NCBI GenBank assembly: GCA_017625535.1 | Contig: JAGAKR010000022.1 | Coordinates: 1 to 64,000 of the forward strand | From: Bacteroidales bacterium | Lineage (GTDB): Bacteria; Bacteroidota; Bacteroidia; Bacteroidales; UBA932 | Length of the DNA stretch: 64,000 bases | Direction: 5' to 3' | Shown: piece after piece, positions 26,694 to 36,178 of the stretch | Position numbering within the stretch: the first letter of the stretch is position 1 | Layout: the number at the start of each line of letters is the position of its first letter | Made by a program: the position numbers and the translations under genes | The notes under the pieces: generated by a model | What the model was told of the DNA's origin: nothing | Seen by the model: only the letters and a program-made list of their open reading frames with translations | The model's database searches: none

Positions 26694-27338
26694 TTACCTT
26701 GGAATGTAAATAACCCTCTTCTGCTCAAAGAACCCGTCCTTGAACCACTCGTCAATTGAGCAGAATGTTATGGTTTTCTTGTTTATACGGCATTTGTTGG
26801 CGGCATTTTCAATCTCTTTGTACAATTCTCCCCCCGGATTCAGTTCCCCTCCCTTCAGATAAATTATACCTTTCTCATATTTCCCCTTAACCCAAGGGAG
26901 GAAATTGCCCAAATCTGTAACCGCCCTGGAAACAATGAAATCAAACTTGCCGTCAATCTCCTCTGCACGGGCCTTTACAGCCTTCACATTCTCCAGCCCC
27001 AGAGACTGTGCCACAGCCTCCACAACCTTTATCTTCTTCCCGATGGAATCTACAAGCAGGAACTCCACCTGAGGATACATTATAGCCAGAGGAATACCTG
27101 GAAATCCGCCCCCTGTACCCACATCCATCACTTTGGTGCCCGGATGGAAGAGATCTGCCATATCCACAAACTTTGCAATGGCAAGGGAATGCAGCACGTG
27201 GTGCAGCATAAGTTTGTCTATATCCTTACGGCTCACCACATTAATCTTGCTGTTCCAATCTTCGTACAGCGGCTGCAGCATCTCAAACTGCTCCTGTTGC
27301 CTTGGGGAAATCCCCTTGAAATACTCGTTTATAATCAT
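26694..27338 (-). CDS. rsmG: 16S rRNA (guanine-527-N7)-methyltransferase
   Basis: 214 residues from the ATG at 27338, which overlaps the stop of the upstream gene (ATGA); the longer in-frame start at 27380 lies inside that gene. The SAM-binding motif KVMDVGTGGGFPGIPLAI and the downstream SRAVTDLGNFLPW are characteristic of RsmG/GidB. It methylates G527 of 16S rRNA. Last gene of the PASTA-rluD-rsmG operon. Confidence 0.93.
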   Translation of the reverse strand: MIINEYFKGISPRQQEQFEMLQPLYEDWNSKINVVSRKDIDKLMLHHVLHSLAIAKFVDMADLFHPGTKVMDVGTGGGFPGIPLAIMYPQVEFLLVDSIGKKIKVVEAVAQSLGLENVKAVKARAEEIDGKFDFIVSRAVTDLGNFLPWVKGKYEKGIIYLKGGELNPGGELYKEIENAANKCRINKKTITFCSIDEWFKDGFFEQKRVIYIPR

Positions 27339-28489
27339 TCTTCCTCCTCCAGAACTTTGCTCATTGAATAATTGCGCCACTTGGCAATAAGTGCCAGCAT
27401 ATCATCGGGAATATTATTCTCCAGAAATACATGCCTGCCCGTTACAGGGTGGGTGAATCCAAGTGTCTTTGCGTGCAGGGCATGGCGCGGAAGCAGTTTG
27501 AAACAGTTGTCTATAAACTGCTTGTACTTGCTGTATATGGTTCCGTTAAGGATACGGTCCCCGCCGTAGCGGTCATCATTGAACAGCGGATGCCCTATTG
27601 AATTCATATGCACCCTTATCTGGTGTGTCCTTCCGGTCTCCAGCCTGCACTCAATGAGGGTAACGTACCCGAACCTCTCCAGCACCTTGTAATGGGTTAC
27701 AGCGTGTTTTCCTATCCCGTTCTCAGGGTCAAATGCCTTGAACCTCATCCTGTCATTGGGATCCCTCCCTATATTGGCATTTATTGTACCTTCATCCTCC
27801 TTCACATTTCCCCATACAATTGCAATATATTTGCGTTCAATGGTATGGTCAAAGAATTGTTTGGCCAGCCCCATCTGCGCCTCATCATTCTTGGCCACAA
27901 CAAGAAGCCCCGATGTATTCTTGTCTATCCTGTGTACCAGGATGCCCATCCTCTCATCAGTTCCATCGGGACCCTGGCTTACACCCAGATGGAATGCAAG
28001 TGCATTGATGAGGGTTCCGCTGAAATGTCCGTGGCCCGGATGCACAACAAGTCCGGCAGGCTTGTTCACAACCAGCAGGTCATCATCTTCATACGCTATG
28101 TCCAACGGTATATTCTCAGGCCTTATCTCCATTCCACGCCTCTGGTAAGGCATTACAATGGTAATAAGTTCATTTGGCTTAACCTTGTAGTTGGCCTTTA
28201 CAATGCGCCCGTCCACCCTCACATACCCGGCATCAATTGCCAGCTGTATCCTGTGGCGTGAAGTCTTCTCCATATGCTGGGTAAGATACTTGTCTATCCT
28301 CAGCATTGTCTGTCCCTTGTCTACAGGAAACCTGTAGTGTTCAAACATGGAGTCAATCTCCCCTTCCCCATCCATCTCCCCCTCTTCCTGGTCCATTACA
28401 TCCAAGTCGGCATCTTTTGCCTCAATATAATCATCTATATTGGAGAAATTGTCAAATATATTATCTCTCTTCTTCCTCTGCTGGCTCAT
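27335..28489 (-). CDS. RluA/RluD-family 23S rRNA pseudouridine synthase
   Basis: A 384-residue protein. An acidic N-terminal extension of about 55 residues (DDYIEAKDADLDVMDQEEGEMDG region) precedes an S4 RNA-binding domain and the catalytic domain with HRIDKNTSGLLVVAK, whose Asp is the nucleophile. It is most like RluD, which modifies helix 69 of 23S rRNA. Its start lies 29 bp inside the 3' end of the PASTA gene. The acidic extension is longer than usual for the family. Confidence 0.9.
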   Translation of the reverse strand: MSQQRKKRDNIFDNFSNIDDYIEAKDADLDVMDQEEGEMDGEGEIDSMFEHYRFPVDKGQTMLRIDKYLTQHMEKTSRHRIQLAIDAGYVRVDGRIVKANYKVKPNELITIVMPYQRRGMEIRPENIPLDIAYEDDDLLVVNKPAGLVVHPGHGHFSGTLINALAFHLGVSQGPDGTDERMGILVHRIDKNTSGLLVVAKNDEAQMGLAKQFFDHTIERKYIAIVWGNVKEDEGTINANIGRDPNDRMRFKAFDPENGIGKHAVTHYKVLERFGYVTLIECRLETGRTHQIRVHMNSIGHPLFNDDRYGGDRILNGTIYSKYKQFIDNCFKLLPRHALHAKTLGFTHPVTGRHVFLENNIPDDMLALIAKWRNYSMSKVLEEEE

Positions 28490-29300
28490 CTGCTGGTATC
28501 AATGTTTTGTCCAAACTGAAATATACATCTATTGGGGTGCCAAGCCACACTGTAGTGTCACCGTCAGCCTTGAAAGGCTCCTGTCTGTATGCAAATGCAG
28601 AAAGGGAATCCTGCAGGTCCACAACCGTTGCATCAAAATAAACCTTTCCAAGATTCAGCGAATTGTCTATAAGATAATCCTTGATTATTGAATAAGGCTT
28701 GCCCAAAAGATTAGGCACAAAGGTAACGCTGTCGGCCTCATTCTGCCCAACCTTAAGATCAATGACGCTCTCTGTAGGTATCTCTGTACCCGGCTCTATC
28801 GGTTTCCCCTTATATAACTGCCCAAGCACATTGTTGGTTGCCAGGTCCGGCTCATAGATGAGCCTGCCCACCTTCAACTGTGCAGATGCCAGATCGGACT
28901 GTGCCTGTCTCAAAGAATATCCCGTAACAGAAGGCATCTTAACCATCTTCGGACTCTTTGCGTTTATGGTAAGGAGAATCCTCCTGTTCTTCTTCACCTT
29001 GCTTCCTGCAGCCGGATTCTGCCTGTAGATTGCCCCCGGCTCCATACGTGGTATATGCACAGAATCTGTAACCTCCAGCCTGAAACTGTAAGGGTCCGCC
29101 ATCTGCTGTGCCTGGGCAACAGACTGCCCCATAAATGAAGGGACCTCAAACTCCTGATTGTGCCTTGTAATTATGTTCAGTATCCAGAACAGCAGCAGCA
29201 CAACAATGCCCGCCGCCGCAACTGCCATATACAGATGTCTGGTAAACCAGTTCCAATACCATTTCTCCCCTTTTGCAGAAGAATTCTTTTTTCCTTTCAT
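28461..29300 (-). CDS. Membrane protein with three PASTA domains
   Basis: A 279-residue protein: basic cytoplasmic tail, one transmembrane helix (about 23-45), then three PASTA repeats (about 50-117, 118-190 and 192-265) facing the periplasm. PASTA domains bind peptidoglycan fragments or scaffold cell-wall enzymes. No kinase domain is present, unlike Firmicute PASTA kinases. Stand-alone PASTA proteins beside rluD are usual in Bacteroidetes. First gene of its operon. Confidence 0.88.
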   Translation of the reverse strand: MKGKKNSSAKGEKWYWNWFTRHLYMAVAAAGIVVLLLFWILNIITRHNQEFEVPSFMGQSVAQAQQMADPYSFRLEVTDSVHIPRMEPGAIYRQNPAAGSKVKKNRRILLTINAKSPKMVKMPSVTGYSLRQAQSDLASAQLKVGRLIYEPDLATNNVLGQLYKGKPIEPGTEIPTESVIDLKVGQNEADSVTFVPNLLGKPYSIIKDYLIDNSLNLGKVYFDATVVDLQDSLSAFAYRQEPFKADGDTTVWLGTPIDVYFSLDKTLIPADEPAEEEER

Positions 29301-29351
29301 ATTCCCGACAGATATCTTGTGAATAAATCTCCGCTAATATAACAATTTCCG

Positions 29352-29359
29352 CAAAGGTA
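29352..29359 (-). promoter_or_regulatory. -7 element for the PASTA-rluD-rsmG operon
   Basis: Minus strand TACCTTTG, directly after the T-run of the upstream terminator; a TTG occurs 23 bp further upstream, longer than the usual spacing. Confidence 0.55.
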
Positions 29360-29364
29360 CAAAA

Positions 29365-29395
29365 AAAGGGGGACTGCTGGTGCAATCTCCCCTTT
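29365..29395 (-). terminator. Terminator of the outer-membrane barrel gene
   Basis: Arms AAAGGGG and CCCCTTT separated by 17 bases, followed on the minus strand by TTTTTTTG. It abuts the -7 element of the next operon. Confidence 0.65.
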
Positions 29396-29414
29396 ATCAT
29401 TGAAGAATCCCTTT

Positions 29415-32252
29415 TTATCTTCTCATTCCGCCACCCATAGGTCCGCGTCCCATTCCTCTTCCAGGGCCTCCCATTCTCATTCCGCCTTTCTGGTTGCCGA
29501 AGTTTCCGAACCTCCAGGTAAGGGTAACCATAAAGTACTGGCCAAGGGTATTGTTTGTAACATTCTGCACATAGTTCTCTGTAGTTGTTACAGATGTATT
29601 GCGCGACTGCTTGAGTATGTCATACACCTTGAACTTCAAAGTTGCGGTATTCTTGAACAGGTTCTTTGCAAGAGAAGCGTTCCATACGGTTACAGGCTCA
29701 TTGTAACCCTCATCATAACCCACATAGAATGTATGGTTGATGTCTGAAACAAGGTTCAGTCCGCCAGGAATTGTAAAGTTGATGGAACCGTTTATTGAGT
29801 TTGTCCAGGTAGATACATCATCCATAGAACTTACGGTATACCAGGCGTTCCTGTAGTTCACCCTTCCACCTACTATAACCTCTGCCCAATCATTGCGGTA
29901 TGTGAACCTCAACATCTGCGAGATGTTCAGGTTGGAGGTCTCGTTCTCTGTCCAATCACCCGCATCCCTTACATAACTGTAGCCGTTGTTGTATCTCACC
30001 ATTGTAAATGAGTTTACAGAGAAGTTTGATTTTGCAATTGGAGTATTTACCATTATCCTACCGCTTGCAGAGTATACATTCTTGTCTGCATTCTCATAAG
30101 TGGAGATCTGCACACCCTCCTCTGTATAGTATTTCTTTGCAACAATGTCATTCTGTGTAAATGAGAAGTCTGCACTTGCACTGAAGAAACTGAAATTATG
30201 TCTGTTGTTGCTCCTGTACTCGGTAGAGAGGCTGTGTGTAAACTCAGGATCCAGGTTAGGGTTACCCACTGTCTGTTTCAGAGGGTCCGAGTTGTCATTC
30301 ACAGGCATCAACTGGTTGATGCTTGGCTGTGAAGTACGTCCGCGGTACCTTACCCTAAGGAATTTGTCATCCGAGAAACGGTAGTCAATTCTGGCTGCAG
30401 GCGAGAAGTTTGTTACTGTATAAGAAGTATCACGTCCCTCTCCCACACTCTTTGTATAACTTGGCTGCATGCTGGCACCAATTGTAATGTTGTACTTCTC
30501 CTCCTGTTTCATGAAGTTCAACTCAGCCTGCTGGGTAACAAAAGTATTGTCGTAATTTGTTGTATACCTCTCGTCCAGAATATTGTAGTTGCCGGCTGCA
30601 TCCCTGCTGTAAGTCTCCTTGTCTGAGTCTGTCTTCTTATAGTTGTACCTGTAGGTACCCTCAACAAAGAAGTTCTTTCCCAGAGGCTCAATATAAGAGA
30701 GTCGTGCACTTATATTGTTGCTTTTCTCCTGTCTCAACACATTCTGATCTATGATTGAAGTTGAATCAATCATATTGTTCTTGAAGTAATGTGTCTCAGA
30801 CTTGTTGTAACCGTCAGACTCGTTGTTTGAATAGTTCACATTCATATTCAACGACATTGTACGTCCCGGCTTGTTGAACCTGAATCTCCACAACATCATA
30901 CCGCCTATCCTCTCATTGTGGTTCTCACCATAATCACGGCTGTAACCCCTGTTGGTTGAATCTGCATTGGTACGGGTATTGAACTCATTGAACGACTCAT
31001 AATCACCACGTCCAATGTTTAAATTAGGCCTCAACAGGAATGACACATTCTTTGATAGTTTCATATCCCATTCACCGCCAAAACGGATACCATCGGAATA
31101 TGTCTTGTCATAACCGCTCTCGTGGTTGTAGAGGTTTTTGTCGGGAGCAAGCATTGTTGTCCTGTCTTTTGTCTCCTCTATAAGGCGGTCGCTTCCGCTG
31201 TACATAAGGTTACCCTGGATGTCTGAATTCTCCTGCTTCAGATTGGTGTTCGCATTTACACCGCCCATCCACGAAGTGGTTATACCACGGCCCATCCAGC
31301 CGCCTCCGCCGCCTCGCATGCCGCCCATCATTGAGCCTGCCATATCCGAGAAACCGCGGTTGTTGGTATTGTTTCCGTTTGCAATGATGCTTATCTGTGT
31401 TTTGTCTGTAAAGCGTCCTATCATTGCCGCACCCTCATATTTCATATCACCGCCGCTGGCAAGAGGATTGCCCAGACCGCCACTAAGGTTACCGAACCAT
31501 CCCTGCATCATACCGGCCTTAATGCCCAAATCAAGCACTGTCTCCTCATCACCGTCATCAATGCCGGTAAACTGTGCCTGCTCAGATTTTCTCTCCACTA
31601 CCCTCACCTTCTCTACAATCTTTGCAGGAATGTTCTTGGTTGCAAGGTTAGGGTCATCAAGGAAAAACTCCTTTCCGTCAATCATAACCTTGTTGATGGT
31701 TTTTCCGTTTGCAGTAATGTTTCCGCTCTCATCTATCTCAACACCAGGAAGTTTCTTTATAAGTTCCTCCAGCATGTCCGTATCCTGTATCTTGTAAGAA
31801 GAGGCATTGTACTCAATGGTATCCTTCTTAATCACCATCTGGTTTGCCACACCCGAAACAATTACGGCATCAAGCATCTGGTTATCCTCAGACACAAGCA
31901 GTTCGCCATACTCATTGGCACCTTTCTTAATGTCATAGGTAAACTTCTTGCTCTTGTATCCCATATACTCAAAAGTAATGGTTGCCCTTCCAACAGGAAG
32001 CCCCTGAAGCACGCCTACACCGGCAGAATCTGTAAGGGCATATTTCCTTGGCTGCTGGTCACCCACATACTTCGCGTGAAGGGTGGCAAACTCAATAGGC
32101 TCCCTTGTAAGTGAATCCAATACAATTGCCCTGAAATAGGTACCTTTTGCCTTTGTACCAACTTGCGGATCTGTTTCATCCGCATACGCCTCAACCCCCA
32201 TAAAACCCAGGCATAAGAGCGCTGCAATCAAAAATGTAAATTTTCTGAACAT
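29415..32252 (-). CDS. Outer membrane beta-barrel protein with carboxypeptidase-regulatory domain
   Basis: A 945-residue exported protein: signal peptide 1-24, a carboxypeptidase-regulatory-like domain (about 35-120), a TonB plug-like region including IKKLPGVEIDESGNITANGKTI, and a long barrel of the OMP_b-brl_3 type. The C-terminus is a Gly/Met/Arg-rich tail (GMRMGGPGRGMGRG...). These relatives of TonB-dependent receptors have no known substrate in most cases. A Gly/Met-rich loop also occurs near residue 310. Monocistronic with its own terminator. Confidence 0.82.
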   Translation of the reverse strand: MFRKFTFLIAALLCLGFMGVEAYADETDPQVGTKAKGTYFRAIVLDSLTREPIEFATLHAKYVGDQQPRKYALTDSAGVGVLQGLPVGRATITFEYMGYKSKKFTYDIKKGANEYGELLVSEDNQMLDAVIVSGVANQMVIKKDTIEYNASSYKIQDTDMLEELIKKLPGVEIDESGNITANGKTINKVMIDGKEFFLDDPNLATKNIPAKIVEKVRVVERKSEQAQFTGIDDGDEETVLDLGIKAGMMQGWFGNLSGGLGNPLASGGDMKYEGAAMIGRFTDKTQISIIANGNNTNNRGFSDMAGSMMGGMRGGGGGWMGRGITTSWMGGVNANTNLKQENSDIQGNLMYSGSDRLIEETKDRTTMLAPDKNLYNHESGYDKTYSDGIRFGGEWDMKLSKNVSFLLRPNLNIGRGDYESFNEFNTRTNADSTNRGYSRDYGENHNERIGGMMLWRFRFNKPGRTMSLNMNVNYSNNESDGYNKSETHYFKNNMIDSTSIIDQNVLRQEKSNNISARLSYIEPLGKNFFVEGTYRYNYKKTDSDKETYSRDAAGNYNILDERYTTNYDNTFVTQQAELNFMKQEEKYNITIGASMQPSYTKSVGEGRDTSYTVTNFSPAARIDYRFSDDKFLRVRYRGRTSQPSINQLMPVNDNSDPLKQTVGNPNLDPEFTHSLSTEYRSNNRHNFSFFSASADFSFTQNDIVAKKYYTEEGVQISTYENADKNVYSASGRIMVNTPIAKSNFSVNSFTMVRYNNGYSYVRDAGDWTENETSNLNISQMLRFTYRNDWAEVIVGGRVNYRNAWYTVSSMDDVSTWTNSINGSINFTIPGGLNLVSDINHTFYVGYDEGYNEPVTVWNASLAKNLFKNTATLKFKVYDILKQSRNTSVTTTENYVQNVTNNTLGQYFMVTLTWRFGNFGNQKGGMRMGGPGRGMGRGPMGGGMRR

Positions 32253-32331
32253 ATATCAATCTTAATTTTTTTCAACAGAACATTTGACACCCCAAATCTT
32301 GGAAAGTTTAACCCGCACAGGCAAAAAAAAG

Positions 32332-32919
32332 TCACTTTACCCGCCCCGGATTGGCCTCTACAAAATGTTCCCAACTTCCCGACAGTTTTTTTCCGCCCCT
32401 TTTTGCAGATGATACCGCCGCAACCGGATTCATCAGATGATAGTGGTGGCACAAGGCAATTGCCAGTGCATCTGTAGCATCGAGGTATTCCTGCGGAATA
32501 TCCACATCCAGCAACCTCTGGGCCATCATTGCAACCTGCTCCTTGGAGGCCGCCCCTTTTCCTGTAACCGCCAGTTTTATGCTCCTTGGGGCATACTCAA
32601 ATATGGGCATGCACCTCTCCAGTGCCGCTGCTATCGCCGCCCCCTGTGCCCTTCCCAACTTCAGCATCACCTGGGGATTTTTTCCGTAGAACGGTGATTC
32701 AATGGCAAGTTCGTCGGGATTATACTTCTCAATTATTGCCAGAACCTCCTTGTAGATTGTCTTAAGGGTAACAAAATGATCCTCAATCTTCTTCAGGTTC
32801 ACCACCCCCATATCCACATAATTGGCCTTCCTTCCAATAACGTGGACAACCCCAAAACCCAATATACGGGTTCCGGGGTCTATTCCAAGTATTATTTTGT
32901 CTGTGTTCTGGGGAGCCAT
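32332..32919 (-). CDS. ruvC: Holliday junction resolvase RuvC
   Basis: A 195-residue endonuclease with the RNase H-like acidic residues in ILGIDPGTRILGFG, AIESPFYGKNPQ and DATDALAIALCHH. It cleaves four-way junctions during recombination with RuvAB. It starts 9 bp after serS and is probably co-transcribed with it. Length is slightly above the usual 170-190. Confidence 0.93.
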   Translation of the reverse strand: MAPQNTDKIILGIDPGTRILGFGVVHVIGRKANYVDMGVVNLKKIEDHFVTLKTIYKEVLAIIEKYNPDELAIESPFYGKNPQVMLKLGRAQGAAIAAALERCMPIFEYAPRSIKLAVTGKGAASKEQVAMMAQRLLDVDIPQEYLDATDALAIALCHHYHLMNPVAAVSSAKRGGKKLSGSWEHFVEANPGRVK

Positions 32920-32928
32920 GGGGAAGAT

Positions 32929-34203
32929 TTAGTCTATCCACTCAAATCCTGTGTACTCCCTCAAGGCTGCAGGGATATGTATCCTGCCCTGCTCATCCTG
33001 GTGGTTCTCAATAAGTGCCGCAAGTATCCTTGGCAATGCAAGTGAACTACCGTTAAGGGTATGGGCAAGCTGTGTCTTGCCGTCATCATCCTTGTACCTG
33101 AGTTTGAGCCTGTTTGCCTGGAATGATTCAAAGTTTGAAACTGAACTTACCTCAAGCCAGCGCTGCTGTGCCTCTGAATAAACCTCAAAATCGTAGGTGA
33201 GTGCAGATGTGAAACTCATGTCACCACCGCAGAGCCTCAATATCCTGTATGGAAGTTCAAGAGCCTGTATGATGCCCTCAACGTGTTTTACCATACCGTC
33301 CAAAGCCTCATAAGATTTCTCAGGTAATGACAACTGCACTATCTCCACTTTGTCGAACTGGTGCAGACGGTTCAAGCCCCTTACATCCTTGCCGTATGAA
33401 CCTGCCTCCCTGCGGAAACACTGGGTATAGGCGGTCATCTTTATAGGGAAGTCTGCCTTGTTCACAATGCAGTCCCTATAGATGTTTGTAACAGGCACCT
33501 CTGCTGTAGGGATCATATAGAAGTTGTCGAGCCCAATGTGGTACATCTGCCCCTCTTTGTCGGGAAGCTGGCCGGTTGCATAGGCAGAAGCCTCATTCAC
33601 AACAAGCGGCGGCTGCACCTCCATATAACCTGCCTTTGTATTCATATCAAGGAAGAAGGCAATCAGCGCCCTCTGTATCCTTGCACCTTTGTCTTTATAA
33701 ACAGGGAAACCTGCACCTGTAAGCTTCACTCCAAGGTCAAAATCAATTATATCCAATGATTTTGCAAGTTCCCAATGAGGTTTTGCATTTGCAGGAAGTT
33801 CGGTCTTCTTTCCTCCCTCCTTCACAACCACGTTGTCCTCTGCACTCTTGCCTGCAGGAACCTCTGCACAAGGGATGTTTGGAAGCAGCACAAGATATTC
33901 GTTCATCTCTTTGTTGTGCTCCTCCATCTTAACCTCAAGTTCCTTCGATTTCTCCTTCAGGGATGCCACCAGTTTCTTTGCCTGCTCCGCCTCATCCTTC
34001 TTACCCTGCTTCATAAGCATTCCAATCTCCTTGGCCTTTGCATTCTGCTCTGCCAGAACACTGTCAAGGCTTGTCTGAGCCGCACGTCTTGCAGCATCAG
34101 CCTCAAGAATTTTTGCCACAATCTCCTTTGCGTCAAAATTCTTCACAGCCAGCCTTTCAATTACAAAATCAGGCTGCTCCCTCAAAAGTTTTAGTGTCAA
34201 CAT
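32929..34203 (-). CDS. serS: Seryl-tRNA synthetase
   Basis: A 424-residue class II synthetase. The N-terminal antiparallel coiled-coil arm (about 25-105) recognises the long variable arm of tRNA-Ser. Motif 2 (FRREAGSYGKDVRGLNRLHQFDKVE) and motif 3 (NGSSLALPRILAALIENHQ) are intact. Charges tRNA-Ser. No strong promoter is visible in the 85 bp upstream, although a terminator separates it from rpmA. Confidence 0.97.
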   Translation of the reverse strand: MLTLKLLREQPDFVIERLAVKNFDAKEIVAKILEADAARRAAQTSLDSVLAEQNAKAKEIGMLMKQGKKDEAEQAKKLVASLKEKSKELEVKMEEHNKEMNEYLVLLPNIPCAEVPAGKSAEDNVVVKEGGKKTELPANAKPHWELAKSLDIIDFDLGVKLTGAGFPVYKDKGARIQRALIAFFLDMNTKAGYMEVQPPLVVNEASAYATGQLPDKEGQMYHIGLDNFYMIPTAEVPVTNIYRDCIVNKADFPIKMTAYTQCFRREAGSYGKDVRGLNRLHQFDKVEIVQLSLPEKSYEALDGMVKHVEGIIQALELPYRILRLCGGDMSFTSALTYDFEVYSEAQQRWLEVSSVSNFESFQANRLKLRYKDDDGKTQLAHTLNGSSLALPRILAALIENHQDEQGRIHIPAALREYTGFEWID

Positions 34204-34238
34204 ATTGCGTTACAATTACTTGATGTTCTATAAAAGAA

Positions 34239-34264
34239 AAGGCATCCTTGTACAAGGATGCCTT
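34239..34264 (-). terminator. Terminator of rplU-rpmA
   Basis: Arms AAGGCATCCTTG and CAAGGATGCCTT with a 2-base loop, followed by TTCTTTTAT on the minus strand, 25 bp after the rpmA stop. Confidence 0.8.
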
Positions 34265-34288
34265 CCTATTGTGTATTCAGGTCAATCC

Positions 34289-34549
34289 TTAGTTCTGATA
34301 AGGCATTACCGAAACATAAGACTTACCCTCTGCTTTCTTCTTGAAAACTACTACGCCGTCAATAAGAGCGTATAGAGTGTGGTCTTTACCCATTCCAACG
34401 TTCAAACCTGGATTGTGTACTGTACCTCTCTGGCGAACAATGATGTTGCCTGCCTTGCAATTCTCTCCACCGAAAATTTTAAGACCTAGTCGTTTGCTTT
34501 GTGATTCACGGCCGTTCTTTGAACTACCGACACCTTTCTTGTGAGCCAT
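34289..34549 (-). CDS. rpmA: 50S ribosomal protein L27
   Basis: An 86-residue protein starting [22 protein letters not shown], the classical L27 N-terminus that reaches the peptidyl-transferase centre. There is no N-terminal cleavable extension of the Firmicute kind. It follows rplU by 20 bp. Confidence 0.96.
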   Translation of the reverse strand: MAHKKGVGSSKNGRESQSKRLGLKIFGGENCKAGNIIVRQRGTVHNPGLNVGMGKDHTLYALIDGVVVFKKKAEGKSYVSVMPYQN

Positions 34550-34569
34550 AAACTTCTAAATTTTAAAAA

Positions 34570-34878
34570 TTAAGCAATTGATTCAATTTGGATTTGTGTC
34601 AAACACTGGCGGTGACCGTTCATTTTCTGATAGCCTTTACGACGTTTCTTCTTGAACACAAGCACCTTGTTTCCTTTTACGTGGTCAAGTACAGTTGCTT
34701 TAACAACTGCGCCCTCAACGTAAGGAGCGCCAACTTTAACAGCACCCTCATTGTCGGTTAACAATACTTTTTCGAAAGAGATTGAGGCACCTACCTCATC
34801 CTGTAGGCGGTGTACATAAATTTTTTTACCAGCCTCAACTTTGAACTGTTGTCCTGCAATGTCAACGATTGCGTACAT
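34570..34878 (-). CDS. rplU: 50S ribosomal protein L21
   Basis: A 102-residue protein with the L21 opening [17 protein letters not shown] and the basic C-terminal [14 protein letters not shown]. Assembly protein of the large subunit. Transcribed with rpmA from a perfect promoter, with a leader of roughly 88 nt. Confidence 0.96.
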   Translation of the reverse strand: MYAIVDIAGQQFKVEAGKKIYVHRLQDEVGASISFEKVLLTDNEGAVKVGAPYVEGAVVKATVLDHVKGNKVLVFKKKRRKGYQKMNGHRQCLTQIQIESIA

Positions 34879-34972
34879 TATAATTTGTTTTTACGGGTTA
34901 TGATAGCAAGCGGTTAATCACTAATTAACTCTTATTCAATAGCTTAACTACCTTTTTACTATTTATGGACCA

Positions 34973-35003
34973 CAAAAGTAACACTTTTTATCCATTACAC
35001 AAA
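34973..35003 (-). promoter_or_regulatory. Promoter of rplU-rpmA
   Basis: Minus strand TTTG (35000-35003), 19 bp, TACTTTTG (34973-34980), an exact match. The predicted start is near 34966, leaving a leader of about 88 nt before the ATG at 34878; it contains a small inverted repeat GTTAA...TTAAC. Confidence 0.82.
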
Positions 35004-35043
35004 AAATCTTTTGTAATTTCGCACAAAAATCCGGTTAGAGAAG

Positions 35044-36177
35044 ATGATGGAATCTCCCTTTGAGTATAACAAGTTTGTAAGTGGCACCCAATTCATTGGC
35101 AGAAACAAAGAAATGTCCCTTTTGTGCAACCTTTTGAGGGAGCGCAAGAACGTGCTTATGTACGGCCCTGCCAAAATTGGCAAAAAATCACTGGTATACA
35201 ACTCTATGGACCTGCTCAGGCACGACCATAGCGACATCACCTTCTGCGACATAAACCTCTTCAACATAAGGTGTATAGAGGCATTCATGCTCCGCTTTAC
35301 CAATGAGATAGTATCCCATTTTGCAGAATCGGAAACCGAGTGGAATGCCATAATGCACAGGTACATCCCGTCCGCACCATATGTGATGGACACATCATCC
35401 CTGCACAAGCAGTACACCTACACCACAAAAGACCTCCTCTCAGACAACCAGATAGAGGAGATTCTCCGTCTTCCCGACAGACTTGCCGCCGAATACGGCA
35501 CACACGTAATAATATACTTCCGACAGTTCCAGGACATCCTCCTGTTCGACAACCCGCACAGGATATTCCTCCTTCTGGAGAAAATATGGAAAGGGAACAG
35601 GAACACCAATTTCATAATAACAGGAGACAGGTTCAATGCAATGGAGGAGATTTTCCAGGAGAAGAAATACTTCTACCACTTTGCAGAACACCTTGAACTT
35701 GCCCCTATAGATGAGAAGATATTTGCAGACTACATAGTAAAAGGGTTCCAGAAGGGGGGTAAAGTGATACACCCTGAACAGGCCGCCTCCATATACAACC
35801 TTGTGGAAGGAGACCCTTGGTACACACAGCATCTGGCATCCATCTGCTTCAACCTTACCAAAGGATTTGTGAACGAGGGGATAATAAAACAGGCTGCAGA
35901 ACAACTTATAAACCTGCACGACTTTGAATTCCACTCCATAGTATACAGCCTCAGCAAATACCAGGTGCGTATGATAAAGGCCGCACTTGAAGGTGTTGTG
36001 AAATTCACCTCCGGCGATGTGCTGGACAAATACAGGCTCAACTCATCTGCCAATGTAAGCAGGCTGAAGGAGGCCCTTACCAAAAAGGAGATAATCACAT
36101 TCAACGAAAAGAAGCCGGCCACATTCCTTGACCCGCTGTTCAAACTGTGGTTCACAACCTATTTTTTCGCAGACTGA
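35044..36177 (+). CDS. ATPase_2/archaeal-type AAA ATPase with winged-helix C-terminus
   Basis: A 377-residue protein. FIGRNKEMSLL precedes the Walker A GPAKIGKKS (about 40-48), followed by a STAND/ORC-like ATPase core with HVIIYFRQFQ at the Walker B position (lacking the usual acidic pair) and IITGD as sensor 1. The C-terminal 80 residues look like a winged helix. Such ATPases are widespread in Bacteroidetes and their role is unknown; the weak Walker B suggests poor hydrolysis. The sirtuin gene follows by one base. Possible -7 element TAATTTCG at 35014-35021. Confidence 0.7.
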   Translation: MMESPFEYNKFVSGTQFIGRNKEMSLLCNLLRERKNVLMYGPAKIGKKSLVYNSMDLLRHDHSDITFCDINLFNIRCIEAFMLRFTNEIVSHFAESETEWNAIMHRYIPSAPYVMDTSSLHKQYTYTTKDLLSDNQIEEILRLPDRLAAEYGTHVIIYFRQFQDILLFDNPHRIFLLLEKIWKGNRNTNFIITGDRFNAMEEIFQEKKYFYHFAEHLELAPIDEKIFADYIVKGFQKGGKVIHPEQAASIYNLVEGDPWYTQHLASICFNLTKGFVNEGIIKQAAEQLINLHDFEFHSIVYSLSKYQVRMIKAALEGVVKFTSGDVLDKYRLNSSANVSRLKEALTKKEIITFNEKKPATFLDPLFKLWFTTYFFAD

Positions 36178-36178
36178 T

